From: Linnemannia elongata
Lineage: Eukaryota; Mortierellomycota; Mortierellomycetes; Mortierellales; Mortierellaceae
DNA length: 64,000 bases
Assembly (NCBI GenBank): GCA_036320915.1
Contig: JAXBDG010000004.1
Span: forward strand, 1,984,001-2,048,000
Reading direction: 5' to 3'
The notes under the pieces are model-generated. The model did not search any database. It was not told the DNA's origin and saw only the letters and a program-made list of their open reading frames with translations. Position 1 is the first letter of the stretch. Each line of letters opens with the position of its first letter. Of this stretch, positions 34,444 to 50,800 are shown piece by piece. Made by a program: the position numbers and the translations under genes.

Positions 34444-37400
34444 TTAGGATTGCGACTTTCTAGACACTTGTGGCGACCTTTCATCGTCTCCTTCCTGTGC
34501 CTGCTCCTCCATCTCATCCTTATCCGCACTTTCTCGCCGTCCGTAGCTCATCCGTCTCCTGGGAGTCGCCTGTTCATCTGTTGACGTTCCTGGTAATTTA
34601 GCTCGCCTCCGCCTCTCTCCTCTTCCAATGGATCCTGGCACAACGGCAACATCATCGTCCTTAAATGCTCCATCATCATGCTTCTCGTCCTTCTTCAAGT
34701 CCTTCGAGCTCTTATGCCGTATATGCTGCTGCTGCTGTTCCTGGACAGAGTATGGCTCAGGACGAGGTGGCAGGTCCTTGTTTGAGGCTGCTCCTTCCAC
34801 TGATGAGGCCATCTCTAGACCAAGTCCAATGACGGCACTTGCACTATAGTTCTTGCTTCGAGCAGCAGTGGAAGGCTCTTGCGTCCGGTAGATACTGTGC
34901 GAGCTCCGCCTCCTTGATTTCAATGACGAATCCCTGGACAATCGAGGAATCTCCTTGGTCGGATCAGTCTCTCCGACGGCGGCAACATCTGACAGTGCCG
35001 AGCCTGAAGGGCGTCGACTAACAAGGGACTCGGGAACTGCTCCACTGTCCTCCTCCTCTTCCTCCTCATTCTTGTCATCTGGAAGACTCTCGCCAACTCC
35101 GTGGCGCTTGTCCCAATCGCCCAGAGCAGGAGCGTTCTGCAGTTGCTCTCCATGACCCGTCACGGTCTTTGAAGCATTGTCGAGGACAGAGTCTGAAACA
35201 AATCCAACATCATCGTCATCAAGCACCTTGCGAGGGTCTGGCGTCATGTCTGTGGATTTGGAAGACATCGCTGTTTTGTCGTCTGTGCCCTCCTGGAAGG
35301 TGAGGTCAAACTGCGATGTGTTATTCGCATCAATAGCGTCCTCTTGATTTGGCGAGAGGTGAGTCCTGTCACTCTCCGTCAATGACGCCGTGGTGTCCAT
35401 ACGAAGTGAAGACGAAGGTCGATTGGCGGAGTGGTGGAACTGGTTGTAGTAGCTGATAGACAATCTCTTTGCTAATGGTGTCGTCGGATGAGATCCCGAT
35501 GACGAAGAGTTCATCCGGCCTACATTCATGTCCCTTAACATGTATGCCACATCAGCGTCCGAAAGCTGTCCGTCGTCTTGACCACTGGAGGGTCCTTGGA
35601 AAACTGGTGAGTCAGGGCGATAGTCAATTGGGAAAGGCATGGTGTTGGCAGAGGAGTGGCTTTGGTTGGGGTGTAAGAAGAGTCGTCCCGATCCATGACT
35701 ACTCTTTGGTGTCGGATATGGTGTTCGGCTGACAAGAAATCGGTCTGTGTTCAGGTGTGATGGTCGCAAATCAAGAGAATCAACCTGGCGATTGGCGGCA
35801 TCCGGCTGAGAATGGGCATGAGGAAGCGGAAGACGATTGTCTTCAGCAAACATTGAGAGAGAAACCTCTCCGTTCGGGTGAACAGAGCTGTTGTCAGGGT
35901 GGTGGGACTCTGTTCCTGACCGCTGATGAATATCCGGCATCCGTCCTGCGCCTGTGTGACCAGGATCCGGGGTCAGCGGTGTCATTGGTGATATGGGTGG
36001 TGTCATATGGCCGTCCTCATCCGCAGACCTGGTCCTGTCATCAATATGAGGAACTCGGAGAGTCGACTGGTCGAATTGACTGAGGCTCTCAACAGAACCA
36101 ATGCGCACAGACGAGGAGATGTCGTTCGATCTTAGGTTGCCCTTGTGCCTTGACATGGCTCTCAGCTTGACGCCCAAAGGCGACTGGTGTATAGCGTACT
36201 GCATGGACGAGCTCCTGGTGATAGCAATAAAGGCGATAACTGAAAACAGCGTGATAGCACCGACAACGAAAAGTTGGCGTTGAAAGACAAGCTACATTGT
36301 ACAGAAAGAAACACCAAAATGTAAGCAATTAATTGATACTTGGTGCACACGTTTCAATAAGTAACTCTGCACTAGAATTACCTGAGTACCAAGAAGATGG
36401 ACCTGGGATGAGAGGTTAACGAATTCCTGACGGCGTTTCTCTCCGTCAACCTCCACATGAGAACGGTAGCTGTACGCGAGTTGGTCGTATTTGCGTCCCT
36501 ATATAATGATAGATGTGACAACTGGTGAGCCACAATGCACATATCTTGGTCATAGCGTACGGACTGCTCATAGTAAGATATTCAAGGACTTACCAGAGTT
36601 TCAAGTCGTCGGTGGGCCTCATTCAGGTGGGTGACGAGCTGGTTGATCTTTTGCTCACTTGACTCAAGAACCTCGTTGAAGACATTGCTCTGTTCTTCCA
36701 GATACTGGTATGATAGCGACGAGTTGAGCTCCAATGCCTTGAGGCGGTTGACAATGTTTTTATAGACACTCTCCTGAGACGAATGTGGCGTTGGCGTCGG
36801 GTGTGCAGTAGAGTCCGTTGCCGAAGAGTGGCCGCCTGGAGCTCCTAGTCCAGCAGGGGATGCCTTGGAGCCGCTTTGAGGTTTCGGGATATGAGTTGGC
36901 TTGTGTTTTGGTGAGAGTGTGATCATACCCAGGTCTCCATTACCCCAGTCATCATCGTCTTGCATTGATGCAGGTGTGGTGGATGGGAGGGGTAGAAGAA
37001 TATCAGTGGGTGGTAGGTCGACCGTCGCTGTCATAGTTTCTCCAAAGGAGTTCGTTGTCGTGTCGGGAGTTCCTGAACTATGATGAGCAGTGGAGTCGTC
37101 CTTGAAAGATTCCTCATCGAAGTCTTCTAATGGCCACTCTGGTAACACGACCGTGGGCTGGCCCGTGGTCGAATGCTCCGAGTTGGACGGAGGATCGGGA
37201 TGTATCTCTCCCAAATCTTTGTGGTTTGCATCTTGCTTGTCTTCTGCAGGCTGCGATGGCTCTCCGCCAAAGCTCGGCTGTACTGGCTTTGTCTCTGGCG
37301 ATCCTGAAGGAATACTTGGCTCTGTATGCCCTTGTTGAGTCTCGTCCGTTTTGTCTGGCGACGGAGTATCGCTGTGAATGGACTCAGCCTGTTCCAGGAG

Positions 37401-39290
37401 TGTAGTTGAGTGGTCCTTAACAGTCTTTGTCGTAACACCACTGTCTTCCACAACAATCTCTGATTCCTCGCTATCGTCGTCATCTTCGTCGTCCTCCGTT
37501 TCCATGACTGCTTGCTTCGCTTTCTCGAGTTCTGCGCGCCTTTTTTCCTCTTCTGCCAGCCGCTTTTCCTCTTCCTCTTCCTGCTTCAGCTGCTCCAATG
37601 CGGTCGCACCATAGACGCGCAGAAGGGTGACCGGACAATAGTATTCGTTTCCGTAATGGTTGACAAAGTCGAAACGGATATAGGTCGCCAGTTGGGGTAC
37701 TTTCGGTTTGAACACCTATGTTAAGAAGGACATAGATGGATTAGTCAGGATTCCATTGAATTCTTAACCCATCCATACTTGAAGCAAGGACGGACAATAT
37801 TTTGCAACTCACCTGAGCGTCGCGTGTATTTCTGGCCTGAAACTGCCCGAGAATGCTCCATCCATCGTCTCTTGGTGGATATCGGTTCACAGAGACGACA
37901 AAGTCCTTGAACGTCGAGGAGAAGAACTCATAGTTGCCCAGTATGAAAGTATCGACGAGAATCTCCTCGCACAGCTCAACCACAAAGAATTTTTCCTTGG
38001 TCGAGCATTTGTTTAGCATGTAGTTGTCCTTGCCCTCGTTCAGGATGGCTGTGATACTGGTCGCATCCTTGCTTGCCTTGACCACACTGGCCGCACATGT
38101 CGCAGATGCATGGTTGAATCGGTCCTTAGGATCCTTTGCGTACTCAGACTTGATCCATTCCTTGTCCCGTCCAGCAGCCAACTTGAGATCAGGTCCATTC
38201 CCAAGCTGATCCCCAACAAGTTGTGCTCGCTCGTCCGCACCTTTTCCGTTGCCACTGTCAAGGTTGGGAAACACAAATCCGATCTCCTCCTCCCCTCCAA
38301 TCGCCACGTCAACAGTGTTTTCCTGATAAGGTTTCCTTTTCCGCTGCTTCCGTTCGGCGACCTCTGCAGGCTTGTTTTTCTTTTCCAGGACCTGTTTCCT
38401 CCATTGTTCGTAAGAGAGGATGTGTCGTTCAGGATGTGGTGGAGCCGTAGTTGTAGTAGGACGGTTTTTGGATGTTGGTGTTCCTGTTGACGCTGCAGTT
38501 GTTGGGGCGAACGAAGACTGGACTGATTCTGCAACTCGATCTCCTGAGGGTGATGGTGATACAGCTGAAGTCGAATGCACGAGAGCCTCCTCTGGGTACG
38601 TGTTACCCGTCGTCAGAGGTTCGTCATGAGCAATTGTGTTGGTTGAAGTCACGGTGTACTCGGGGTTGTTGGCCTGTGAGGGCGACGGTCCTGACTCCTG
38701 TGGATAGACACCGACGGTGGATCCAGGGAGGGTTGGACTTGAGGCAGGCTGGTTATCGATTGGCGTGGGATACTCGTGATCTTTGCGGGATAGTGTGTCT
38801 GTCGTTGTTGCGTCCGTGCTTCTCGTGTCAGCAGTTGTCTTTATCTCCTGCATTGTGTCCTATGTTCATTGTAAAATTAGACCAAAGGTCAGCTCTTATT
38901 CTCTACGAGGACCGAAGTGCGAAGAAATAAAGAAAGTGGTATTTCCTTTTGCGCCTTATGCGAGCAAAAGTTGACCGTTTTTGAGTGATGACTTACCGAG
39001 TCCGAGTAACAATAAGGTTGTGGTGGACAGGTGTGCTCGTCACTGTACTGGTCGAGACAGACGCATGAAGGGTCGGTTATGGAGAAGGGATGAGGAAGGG
39101 AGGCGGCAATAGCGTGTGCATTGTAGTTGTGGTTGTTGATGCTGGGGCGGAAGAGGTAGGCGTTAACGTGAGGGTGAGCGTGAGGGTTGTGTTTGCTGGA
39201 GGATGAGAGGACGAGGAGGGTGTTGACCAGCCCGAGGATGACAAGGGCGGACCATGGTCTCGGTGAACAGGACCATGCAGCAGCGGCCAT
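34444..39290 (-). CDS. SUN-domain ER membrane protein (SLP1/SUCO type)
   Basis: Member of the SLP1/osteopotentia branch of SUN proteins, which sits in the ER membrane and in yeast works with Emp65 to protect soluble ER proteins. Exons (minus): 39290-38997, 38859-37813, 37715-36594, 36498-36382, 36291-34444, all phase 0, 1475 residues. A signal/anchor (ALVILGLVNTLLVLSS) starts the chain. The SUN domain spans the exon 2/3 join (VVELCEEILVDTFILGNYEFFSS, then YIRFDFVNHYGNEYYCPV). An acidic Glu-rich stretch, a coiled coil (LEEQSNVFNEVLESSEQKIN) and a second membrane helix (LFVVGAITLFSVIAFIAI) follow. About 590 Ser/Pro-rich residues form the C-terminal tail, with TP/SP sites (TPPISPMTPLTPDPG). The tail is much longer than in yeast Slp1. 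Confidence 0.92.
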
Positions 39291-39763
39291 GCGAGGTGGG
39301 GACAGGGGATACGGTGGTCGTGGGAAAAAGAAACAAAAAGAGGCGAGGGTAGGACGAGGAGGGGAGGTAAAGGGGAAGGGGAAAGTGCAAAGGAACGCAG
39401 TGCAGAATAACAACGAGAAAAAGAAACGATAAAGGAGCAGATGCGAAAAGGCACCTGTCGAATCAAAAGCTTTCTTGGTGTTCTCTCTTCCCCCACAACC
39501 AATCAATCGATGGACTGCTTTTACTGCTCGCTTTGTGCCTTCATTTTTTTTTTTTTTAATATTTGTTAACGTCCCTTCGATTCCACATTCAATTCTTATC
39601 TCCCTTAACTCCACCTTCTCCCCCTCTCCCTCGTCGAACTGACCGTCCAGGACAATTCCCAGGATACCCGCCAGCATAACCCCCAAGGGCATATCACAAA
39701 GGTCGCACATACTCTCACCAAGCAAAAAGACAGGAGAAAACAATATACATATACATATCAACC
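39291..39763. promoter_or_regulatory. Divergent promoter of SUN gene and MCD4
   Basis: 473 bp between two start codons on opposite strands. It holds a T run at 39545-39558 and a TATACATATACATATC stretch 20-35 bp before the MCD4 ATG. Shared regulation of these two ER genes is possible but only inferred. Confidence 0.5.
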
Positions 39764-42700
39764 ATGGCCAGCTGGCTGCCATCCAAACTCACGAGCGCTT
39801 CGCTGCTCATCATTGGCGTCCTCTTCCACGTCACCTACATCTGCTCAATCTTCGACATCTACTTCACCTCTCCCCTCGTCCATGGCATGGAACAGCACCG
39901 CGTCGAGGCACCCGCTCCCGCCAAACGACTCGTACTCTTTGTCGGTAAGCATCTCACACCTCCACTTGTTTTCCATCTCGGACATATGACGGAAACTGAT
40001 CAGACAAACTGACCCAACCTTTGCCTTCTTCACAGCCGATGGTCTTCGCGCAGACAAACTCTATCAGCTTCACCCAGATCCTAAGACAAACGAATTGAGG
40101 ACGAGGGCACCGTACCTTCGCCACATCATTGAGAAGGAGGGTTCCTGGGGCGTCTCTCACACTCGTGTCCCAACTGAATCGCGTCCCGGTCACGTCGCCA
40201 TCATTGCTGGCTTCTACGAGGATGTCAGTGCTGTCACCAAAGGTCAATCAATGATTCAGGGCAGGTCACTGTTTTTCTATCTATCCATTTTCTCTTGCGA
40301 CCAATGCAGCTAATCCTTCATCTATTACCTTCTTAAAACAGGCTGGCAGATGAACCCTGTCAACTTTGATTCGGTCTTCAACCAGAGTGAACACACTTGG
40401 TCCTTTGGATCGCCTGATATTCTCCCCATGTTTGCGCACGGAGCATCCGACCCCGACAGGATCGACACCATCATGTATCCAGCAGAGCACGAGGACTTTG
40501 GCACAGGTACGAGACTTCAATGCACGCCGATCAGCTCGGTCCTTAATGCTGCATACGATCCCATCGACTTCTAATATGTCGAATCTTACTCTGTTTTTCA
40601 CATCTGTGATCTAGGCGATGCGAGTGAGCTCGATACCTGGGTGTTTGAGCACTTCACTGAGTTACTCGAAAAGTCTAAAACTGACCCTGCGCTTCACAAG
40701 AAGCTTCACTCTGACAAGATTGTCTTCTTCTTGCACCTTCTGGGATTGGATACCAACGGACACTCACATCTGCCCATGTCAGAGTTCTATCTCAACAACA
40801 TCCAGATTGTCGATGAAGGCATCAAGAAGGTCACGGAGCAGCTCAGTGAATTTTACAACAACGACGGCAAGACATCCTACGTGTTCACCTCCGATCACGG
40901 AATGGGCAACCGCGGTACGTTGTGTGCCACTGTTAAAGTGTTTCCTGGGAAAACGTTTATGCCAGGACTGATTACATTTTAGAGCCCAGTTTGCCCACAA
41001 AAATACTAATCCTGTTTGTTCACTCTACCCTAACACAAACTTCTAGGTGTCCATGGAGATGGACACCCCGACAACACAAGGACACCTATTGTGGCTTGGG
41101 GGGCTGGTATTCAGGGACCCAACAAAGTCAATCCTCAAGGACACGACGAATTTTCGGCAGATTGGGGACTGAGCGAGTACAGCCGCAATGACGTCAAACA
41201 GGCCGACATTGCGCCTCTCATGGTATGTTTGACCCAAAGCTCTCACGTCGTTTTATCGATACCACAAGGTCGCTGAATATGTACAGGCATACGGATGCGC
41301 TTCGTGGAATAACAGAGGCTAACGCCGGGACATGTTATTATAGGCGTCTCTCATTGGCACTCACTATCCCGTCAACTCTGTTGGAGAGCTCCCATTGCCT
41401 TATCTGGACGCCCCTGAATCCTTCCGAGCTGCCTCCACGTTCACCAACACCCTTCAAATCTTGGAGCAATATCATGTCAAGCAGGAATTGAAGCGTCGCA
41501 CAGAGCTCCTTTTCAAGCCATTCCCTGGTTTGACTGGCGATCATTCACCCGAGGCTGTTAAGGCTCAGGTCCAAGCACTTATTGATACTGGCAAGTACAA
41601 GGAGGCTGAAGCTGAATGCGTTATTGTCAGGGACCTCTGCCTCGAGGGTCTTCGCTATCTCCAAACGTAAGCGTTAGTGCCATGAAAAACCGTCCGTTAA
41701 CACACTCAGGACCGCAAGAATCGTATCTGTGTATCAGGAACGATAACCAATAACAGGATTACTTTTGCTTTTTTTTTTTTCTTTTTTTTTGTATAATAGG
41801 TATGACTGGCAGTTCCTTCGCTCGGTTATTTCTGCTGGATATCTCGGCTGGATTGCTTTCAGCTTGAACTTCATTCTCAGGACGTTCGTTAGTGGTCAAG
41901 ATACTCGTCTGGGACCTCTCGGAGGACCCAGGACTCGCCGACCCATTGCCAACGTTGCATCAGCACAGGAGAACCAGGCAGTTAACGTTTTGTCACTTGT
42001 CGTGTTTGCAATTTTCTCGATCATCTTAATGATCAAGCACTCGCCAGCACTGTACTATGCCTATGTTGCATTCCCTATCTTCTTCTGGAGCCGCGTTGTT
42101 CTCGACAGACGGGAACTCTTTTCCGCCATTTCCAAGACCACGCAAAACTATGGCTGGGCCAAGACCATCGGATCAGTTCTTGGATACATTGTTGCGCTGG
42201 AGATCCTTGTAAGTGACTACCTTTAGGATCTCCAACATGTCAACAGACCTCCACTTGTACGATTTCTCACCTAACCCTTCTTTATTGTTAATTTTGAAAC
42301 GTAGGTCTACAGTTACTTCAACCGCGGAATCCTCTCGATCTGCTTCTTGTTCTTGGCACTCTGGCCTGCTTTCCTGCCTGCCGCTGTACAGCGCAACAAC
42401 ACCTTGTTAATGGCCTCGTGGTCTCTTTCCTGTCTCGGAACCAGCATTTTCACCCTTCTCCCTGTTGAAATGGGCGAGGATAAGATTTTGATGTAAGCTC
42501 TTGACCGTGCCAACGTTGTTACAGTATGTTATGAAGTAAGCAATGAGCCAGTAACTAACACGTCCATGTTGTGTTCGACGCTAGTCTTTCTGGAGGCTTG
42601 ATCTTGACTGTCAGTGGATTTGTCTCTACGGCGGTTGTCCCTGGAATCACAGCCGATCCTCAGCAACCCCGTGCTACCGTCACCGCTAGAAACGTCATGA

Positions 42701-43916
42701 TGCTCCAGGTACCAAGGGCTTAATATGTGATGACATCCGCTGTTATCAAGACCTGAAAGTACGGGAGATACTTATACTGACGTTCGTTGTTCTCTATTAG
42801 ACTGGACTGATTGCGCTGTCGACTGTCATTGTCAATGACACTGTCAAGAGTCTTGCTGCCCACGAGGGCTTGCCTCTCCTGAACCAGACCCTCAGCTGGA
42901 TCATTTTGTGTAGGTGGCCGATCATTGTATCTTTTCACCTTCGACTTTGGCTGTGCTATCTTGTCAAAGATGTGATTACTAACTTAAACCATATTCTACA
43001 CTTAGTCATCACTGGAAGCATCCCCTTTGTATATGGCGCCCGTTCAAGCCAGCATTACCTCCTTCGTATGGTTATCATCTACCTGTCTTTTGCCCCCATT
43101 TTCATCCTCTTGAGCACCTCGTAAGTATAACCGGGCCGTATTCATTCCATGCAGCAACCGTGCAGTTTGTCCCCTCCTACTAATAGCAGTTTTAACTAAC
43201 TTCTTTCGTTATTCCTTGAACGATGTAGATACGAGTCTATTTTCTACTTCTGCTTGTCGGCGACATTGCTGTCATGGCTTATGCTCGAGAGAAAGATCTA
43301 CTCTGCCAGCGAGATGCAACCCCTCTCAGATACTCTTCACTCGGAGAAGAGAGGTCTCACCGGCGCCTCCTCCTCATCTTCCACCGGCAACAGCAGCAGC
43401 AGCGGCAATGAAGCAACAGTAGCAACAGCCGATTACCCTATCCGCGGACTGTCGCCCAAGGATGCCCGCCCCGCAATCTTCTTCCTCTTCTTCATCAACG
43501 TCGCCTTCTTTGGCACGGGCAATGTCGCCTCCCTCGCCTCCTTCTCGCTCCAATCCGTCTTCCGCCTGACGACAGTCTTCAACCCCTTCTTTATGGGAGC
43601 CCTCTTGATTTTCAAGATCCTGATCCCCTTCTTCCTGGTCTCGTCCATCTTCCGTGTCCTGGGTCGATCTCTGGAACTGCCTCCCTTCTCGTTGTTCCTT
43701 TTGGGACTTGCGACTACCGATGTGATGACACTCAACTTTTTCTACCTCGTCAGAGATGATGGCTCCTGGCTCGAGATTGGAACCAGTATCAGTCATTTCT
43801 GTATCTCATCCTTGATGGTCCTGTTTACCATCTTGCTTTTCGCCCTCAGTGATCTCTTGGTCGGTCGTGTCCTCGTCCCTGTTGTTGGAGAGGGTCAGCG
43901 CAAAAAGAGAAGCTGA
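39764..43916 (+). CDS. MCD4: GPI ethanolamine phosphate transferase 1
   Basis: Adds phosphoethanolamine to the first mannose of the GPI precursor in the ER lumen (Mcd4/PIG-N). Twelve exons, all in phase: 39764-39944, 40036-40242, 40342-40506, 40615-40914, 41047-41222, 41344-41666, 41800-42208, 42305-42492, 42585-42708, 42801-42909, 43006-43120, 43229-43916; 994 residues. An N-terminal signal-anchor ([17 protein letters not shown]) is followed by an alkaline-phosphatase-like domain with metal-binding blocks: ADGLRAD, the [12 protein letters not shown] nucleophile region, [11 protein letters not shown] and [10 protein letters not shown]. The C-terminal half has many membrane helices. Codon use is moderate. 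The exon 2 donor is GTCAAT, weaker than the other donors in this gene. Confidence 0.97.
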
Positions 43917-44121
43917 AGACGTTGTATGGTTGATCAAAACAAAACTACCTTAGATCAAGTCGAGTATTTATGTTAAATAACAAACGCTTAGCCAATCTTG
44001 AAAGCGTCAATCGTCCATTGAAATGAGGCGTTTTATTCATGTCTTGGTCATAACTGAATGATTCCTCCTCTCCGTCTCCCGAATTCTGATTCATCGTAGT
44101 CAACATAAGTTTTGTTGTAAT

Positions 44122-44154
44122 AGGTTCGCCGACACAAGGGTCGTCGGCGAACCT
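44122..44154. other. 12-bp perfect inverted repeat (hairpin)
   Basis: AGGTTCGCCGAC (44122-44133) and its exact reverse complement GTCGGCGAACCT (44143-44154) flank a 9-nt loop. It lies in the 259-bp gap between the convergent MCD4 and S6-kinase stops, 22 bp from the kinase stop. Confidence 0.9.
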
Positions 44155-44175
44155 CATCGTGAACTCCCGCATGAG

Positions 44176-47014
<2,839 letters not shown>

Positions 47015-47398
47015 CGCTTATTTCCAATAGGTGTGTGAGTGTTGTTTTCGTTTGTTGGTTGTGAGAGTGTTGTTTTGTTGTGTTGTTGAAAAGTATAAGA
47101 AAGTTGTCTTGAGTCTTGTCAGCCGGCAAAAGTGATTCTTTTAGATGTCGGTGACAAGGGCAAAGGATGGGGTCTGGCAGAGTGGGGTGAGGAATGGGAC
47201 AAGGAGGGAGGAGTCAGCGTAGACAGGGTATCGCATTGGGGATTAGCCAAGAAGAAGGAGGGAGGAGGGGGAATGTGGGTAGCAAAGGGTGTGCGAAGGA
47301 GGAAGGATGGATGAGAAGAGAAGGGAAGAAGAAGACTATGTTCGGAGAAAGGGAAAAGAAAGGAGGAAGGGAAAAGAAAAGAGGAAGGGAAAAAAGGA

Positions 47399-47434
<36 letters not shown>

Positions 47435-47850
47435 AAACAAAAACAAGGTTCCTTCTCAGAGCAGCTCAACAACACACAACTACACTCTATCTTAATGAAG
47501 CCCGTCGCTTGTCTCCCATATGCCTTCGCAACGTCCCGCCCACACTTGAACCCGCTCACACTGTCCTCATCTCTTTCAATGCCTGCTCTCTTCGTCTTCT
47601 TGCAAGAAGAACATGTGCTCGCACTTGAACAACCATCTTCACTTGTCAACAGCAGCAGGCTCCCTCCTTCCTTGGCTTTGCCTTGAAGGCTGAGTTCGTC
47701 GGTGCTGCTTGTGAAAAAAAATGATTTGTTCCTCTCGGAAATTAGCATAGCAGTCACCATTCTCAACGCCTTAAGGACACCCATTCTCAACTTGCGAGCA
47801 GATGTCAGACACTTCTCCACACTCCTAATGCGCACCACTCATCATACTCA
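47015..47850. other. Divergent intergenic region, S6 kinase / APC2
   Basis: 836 bp with no recognised gene. It is purine-rich on the plus strand (47160-47400) and has a 31-nt A run. It must hold both promoters. Confidence 0.55.
47402..47432. repeat. Poly-A run (31 nt)
   Basis: Uninterrupted A homopolymer in the promoter region shared by the S6 kinase and APC2. Confidence 0.95.
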
Positions 47851-50800
47851 ATGGACCCAACTACCCAGGACCAATGGACAAAGGCACTGAGCACACTTAC
47901 CTCACGGAAACCCTCCAAGGCTGAAACCCCATCAACGGAGTTGGCTCACGTAACGTCATACACGCAGGCTATCGTTGGTCGTTTTCCTTGCCCTTGACAG
48001 GCGTACCTACTTGAAGCACACGTTCTGAATTATGCTCGTACCATACATAGGCCACCGAGGTTGTCACAAAAGTCATGTACCCGTCTCTAGATGCTCCAAA
48101 AAGTAAGCTATCAATATGATCAATGTTTCATGTTGTAGAACAAAACTCCAAGCGAAATATTCCTTGCTAACACACGTCGTTCCTTTGGATAGATCTTCGC
48201 GTCAAAGGAAGTTTGAACGTCCTGCTGAGAAAGGGGCTCGGAAGATGGATAGGCGACTGGATGTTAGGTATGCTCATCATACTTGTGAAATGCGCTGGTA
48301 CACACCACGTAACCAACCAGCTGACATCAAGGGTCTATTTCCTCTGCGCATAGACACGTACCGCAAGGCAGCTCTAGAGGACCTTGTGCCTCGCCTGGAA
48401 GAAATCGACGCGCAATATCAAGTAAGCGAAACATCGGCAGCACTGTCTGTGGGTAATCACTCTCTCTTTCATGCACTGTACTGACCTGTAAGATCACTGT
48501 CTTCGCGTATTAAACTAGGAACATTTGGCATCAGGATTGACGGACGAAGAGTCAGCTCAGTGGATCTTACCAAAGTTCAGCCTGCTGATTGACGCAATCC
48601 ATCGACGTCTTTTCGTCTCCAGACAGCTGACACTCATATTCGATACACAAGTACGGACTATGGACAATGACCCTACTCTACAGGTTTCATCAAGGTTCCT
48701 GGCCGACTTTTCTGCTGAGCTGGCTATCCGACTCCCTCCATCGTTCGATCAAATCGCCCACCTTTACTTCAGAACCAACTTTCGACAGTTCGAGATCCTC
48801 CAGTCGCAGATAAATTCTGGCCATGACACGACAAGGTCGCAGTGGGAAGGTACTGGTGGCTCTAATAGGATGGACACAACTTCACCCAACGAACAGAACG
48901 GGACGGATATGATGAAAAACTCCATGGCAGGACAACGACTCAGTAAAAAGCGGAGACATGTTATGCAGGACGGCCGGTTTGCGATGGATTTGTTTGGCGA
49001 CGACAGGAATGATGCCATTGTAGAACAGTACTCGCAAGAGGTCCTCGATCACCCTGGGTCTCAGGAATCGGAAGAACTTAGCGGCAGGATGGGACATTAT
49101 CTTGATCTTTGTCAAAAGCTGGAGGAGATTGGCTTTGCTTCTCGAATGACCCATGTTGTCACCGGGATGTTGTACGAGGAGGTCTCAGGAAAGATCTTCA
49201 AGTCGTTCAAGAAGAACTGGACCGTCGCAACGCTTGCCCATGGCAAAAAGTGGATGGAGGACATCATTCTTCGCTTCCTTCACTTTACGCTTCTCCCCAA
49301 GAAGGACCGAGGTAAACGATGCACATACGTTAGAGTATGAAATGGCTTAAATAATGGGCGTATCTAACAACTGGTTTGACTTTGCTTGCATTAGAGGACT
49401 TGACTGCGAGCAAGCGGTTCAAGATGTGGGCAAGTCGACTCGAGTTTTACTTTTTCAAGACCTTTGGCGATCTCCGGTATGTTTTCTTTCGTTATTACAG
49501 GATCAGAGTTAAGAGCGGACCAAATTAGTATGGACGCGGAAACTAACCGGCATATATTATTTTTTAGGATCAGCGAATTTTTCGATATTATCGTCGAGTG
49601 CCCAGAGTCAACGCCTGCGGTGAATGACCTGAAAACATGTGTAGAATGGACGGGACAGCGCGAGCAGCTTCAAGTCTCCATTCTTGCTGCGTAAGAATTC
49701 ACAGTGAGATTTGCGTGTTAAATTGACAGTGTTTGTTTTCAGCAATTGAACATACTAACTCTCTCACTGTACTTTTTGTCGATCGTGTAGGATGGACAGG
49801 AGACTACTGCATCCAGGAGCTGAGACTAAGAACATTATTGAGTTTTACATTTACGCCATTAAATACCTCCGAATCATGGACCCTTTGGGTGTCATGTTGG
49901 ACCGCACTGCGCGCCAGATCAACAAATACCTCAGGTATGTCGTTATAGTGATTGTGAATAGAGATGCTGGAGCAGGATTAGTACTGACTTTTTTTCTACG
50001 CCTGATCTACCCAAACAGAACGAGAGATGATACCATGCGAGCTATCGTGTCATGTATTGTTGACGACTCGAGCGACCTTTTGACCAACTCGAATGAGGGT
50101 ATCCCAGGAGCCATCGAAGCTGACGACGAAGGTTCGGATGACGAGAACTGGGCTCCAGAACCCGTCCACGCAGGCCCAGGTACACATTCGCTTGATGTAA
50201 ATTCTCGGCTCTACTAAAAGTCAGTTAGCTTACTCTCGCTGCCTAATAACCTATGTTCATATCGATAGATCTGAGTTCGGCTAGGAGAAAGATGGCGGAT
50301 ATCATTAGTGTGCTCGCAAGCATTTACGACACGAACGACAGGTTCATTGAAGAGTTCCAAGCCATTCTCGCCGATCGGCTGTTGCAAGCTACCGACTTTA
50401 ATGTGGATCGCGAGGTACGATGAGTTAACCCGATTTGATACATTGGCTGGAAGCTGTCCAAAACATTTACATGATAAATGCTAAACTGCTGCTCTCGTTG
50501 ATCATTCTCTTGCTGCTTAGATTCGTCAACTGGAGCTGCTGAAGCTGAGATTCGGAGACACAGATCTGCACCATTGCGAGGTCATGTTAGCAGATATTGC
50601 TGAATCGAAGCGTGTCAACGCCAACATTCAATCTCTTCATCCTGCGGTAAACTTCGAGCTGGTTACCTATACCTTGACTTGTAGTAGGCAATTTGATAAA
50701 TTTGTGTACTCACTACAGAACTTTTTCACATTGACAACTCTTGAACACTAGATGACGGTGAGCACAACGATCGCTTCAAGGTACTACTGGCCTGAGATCG

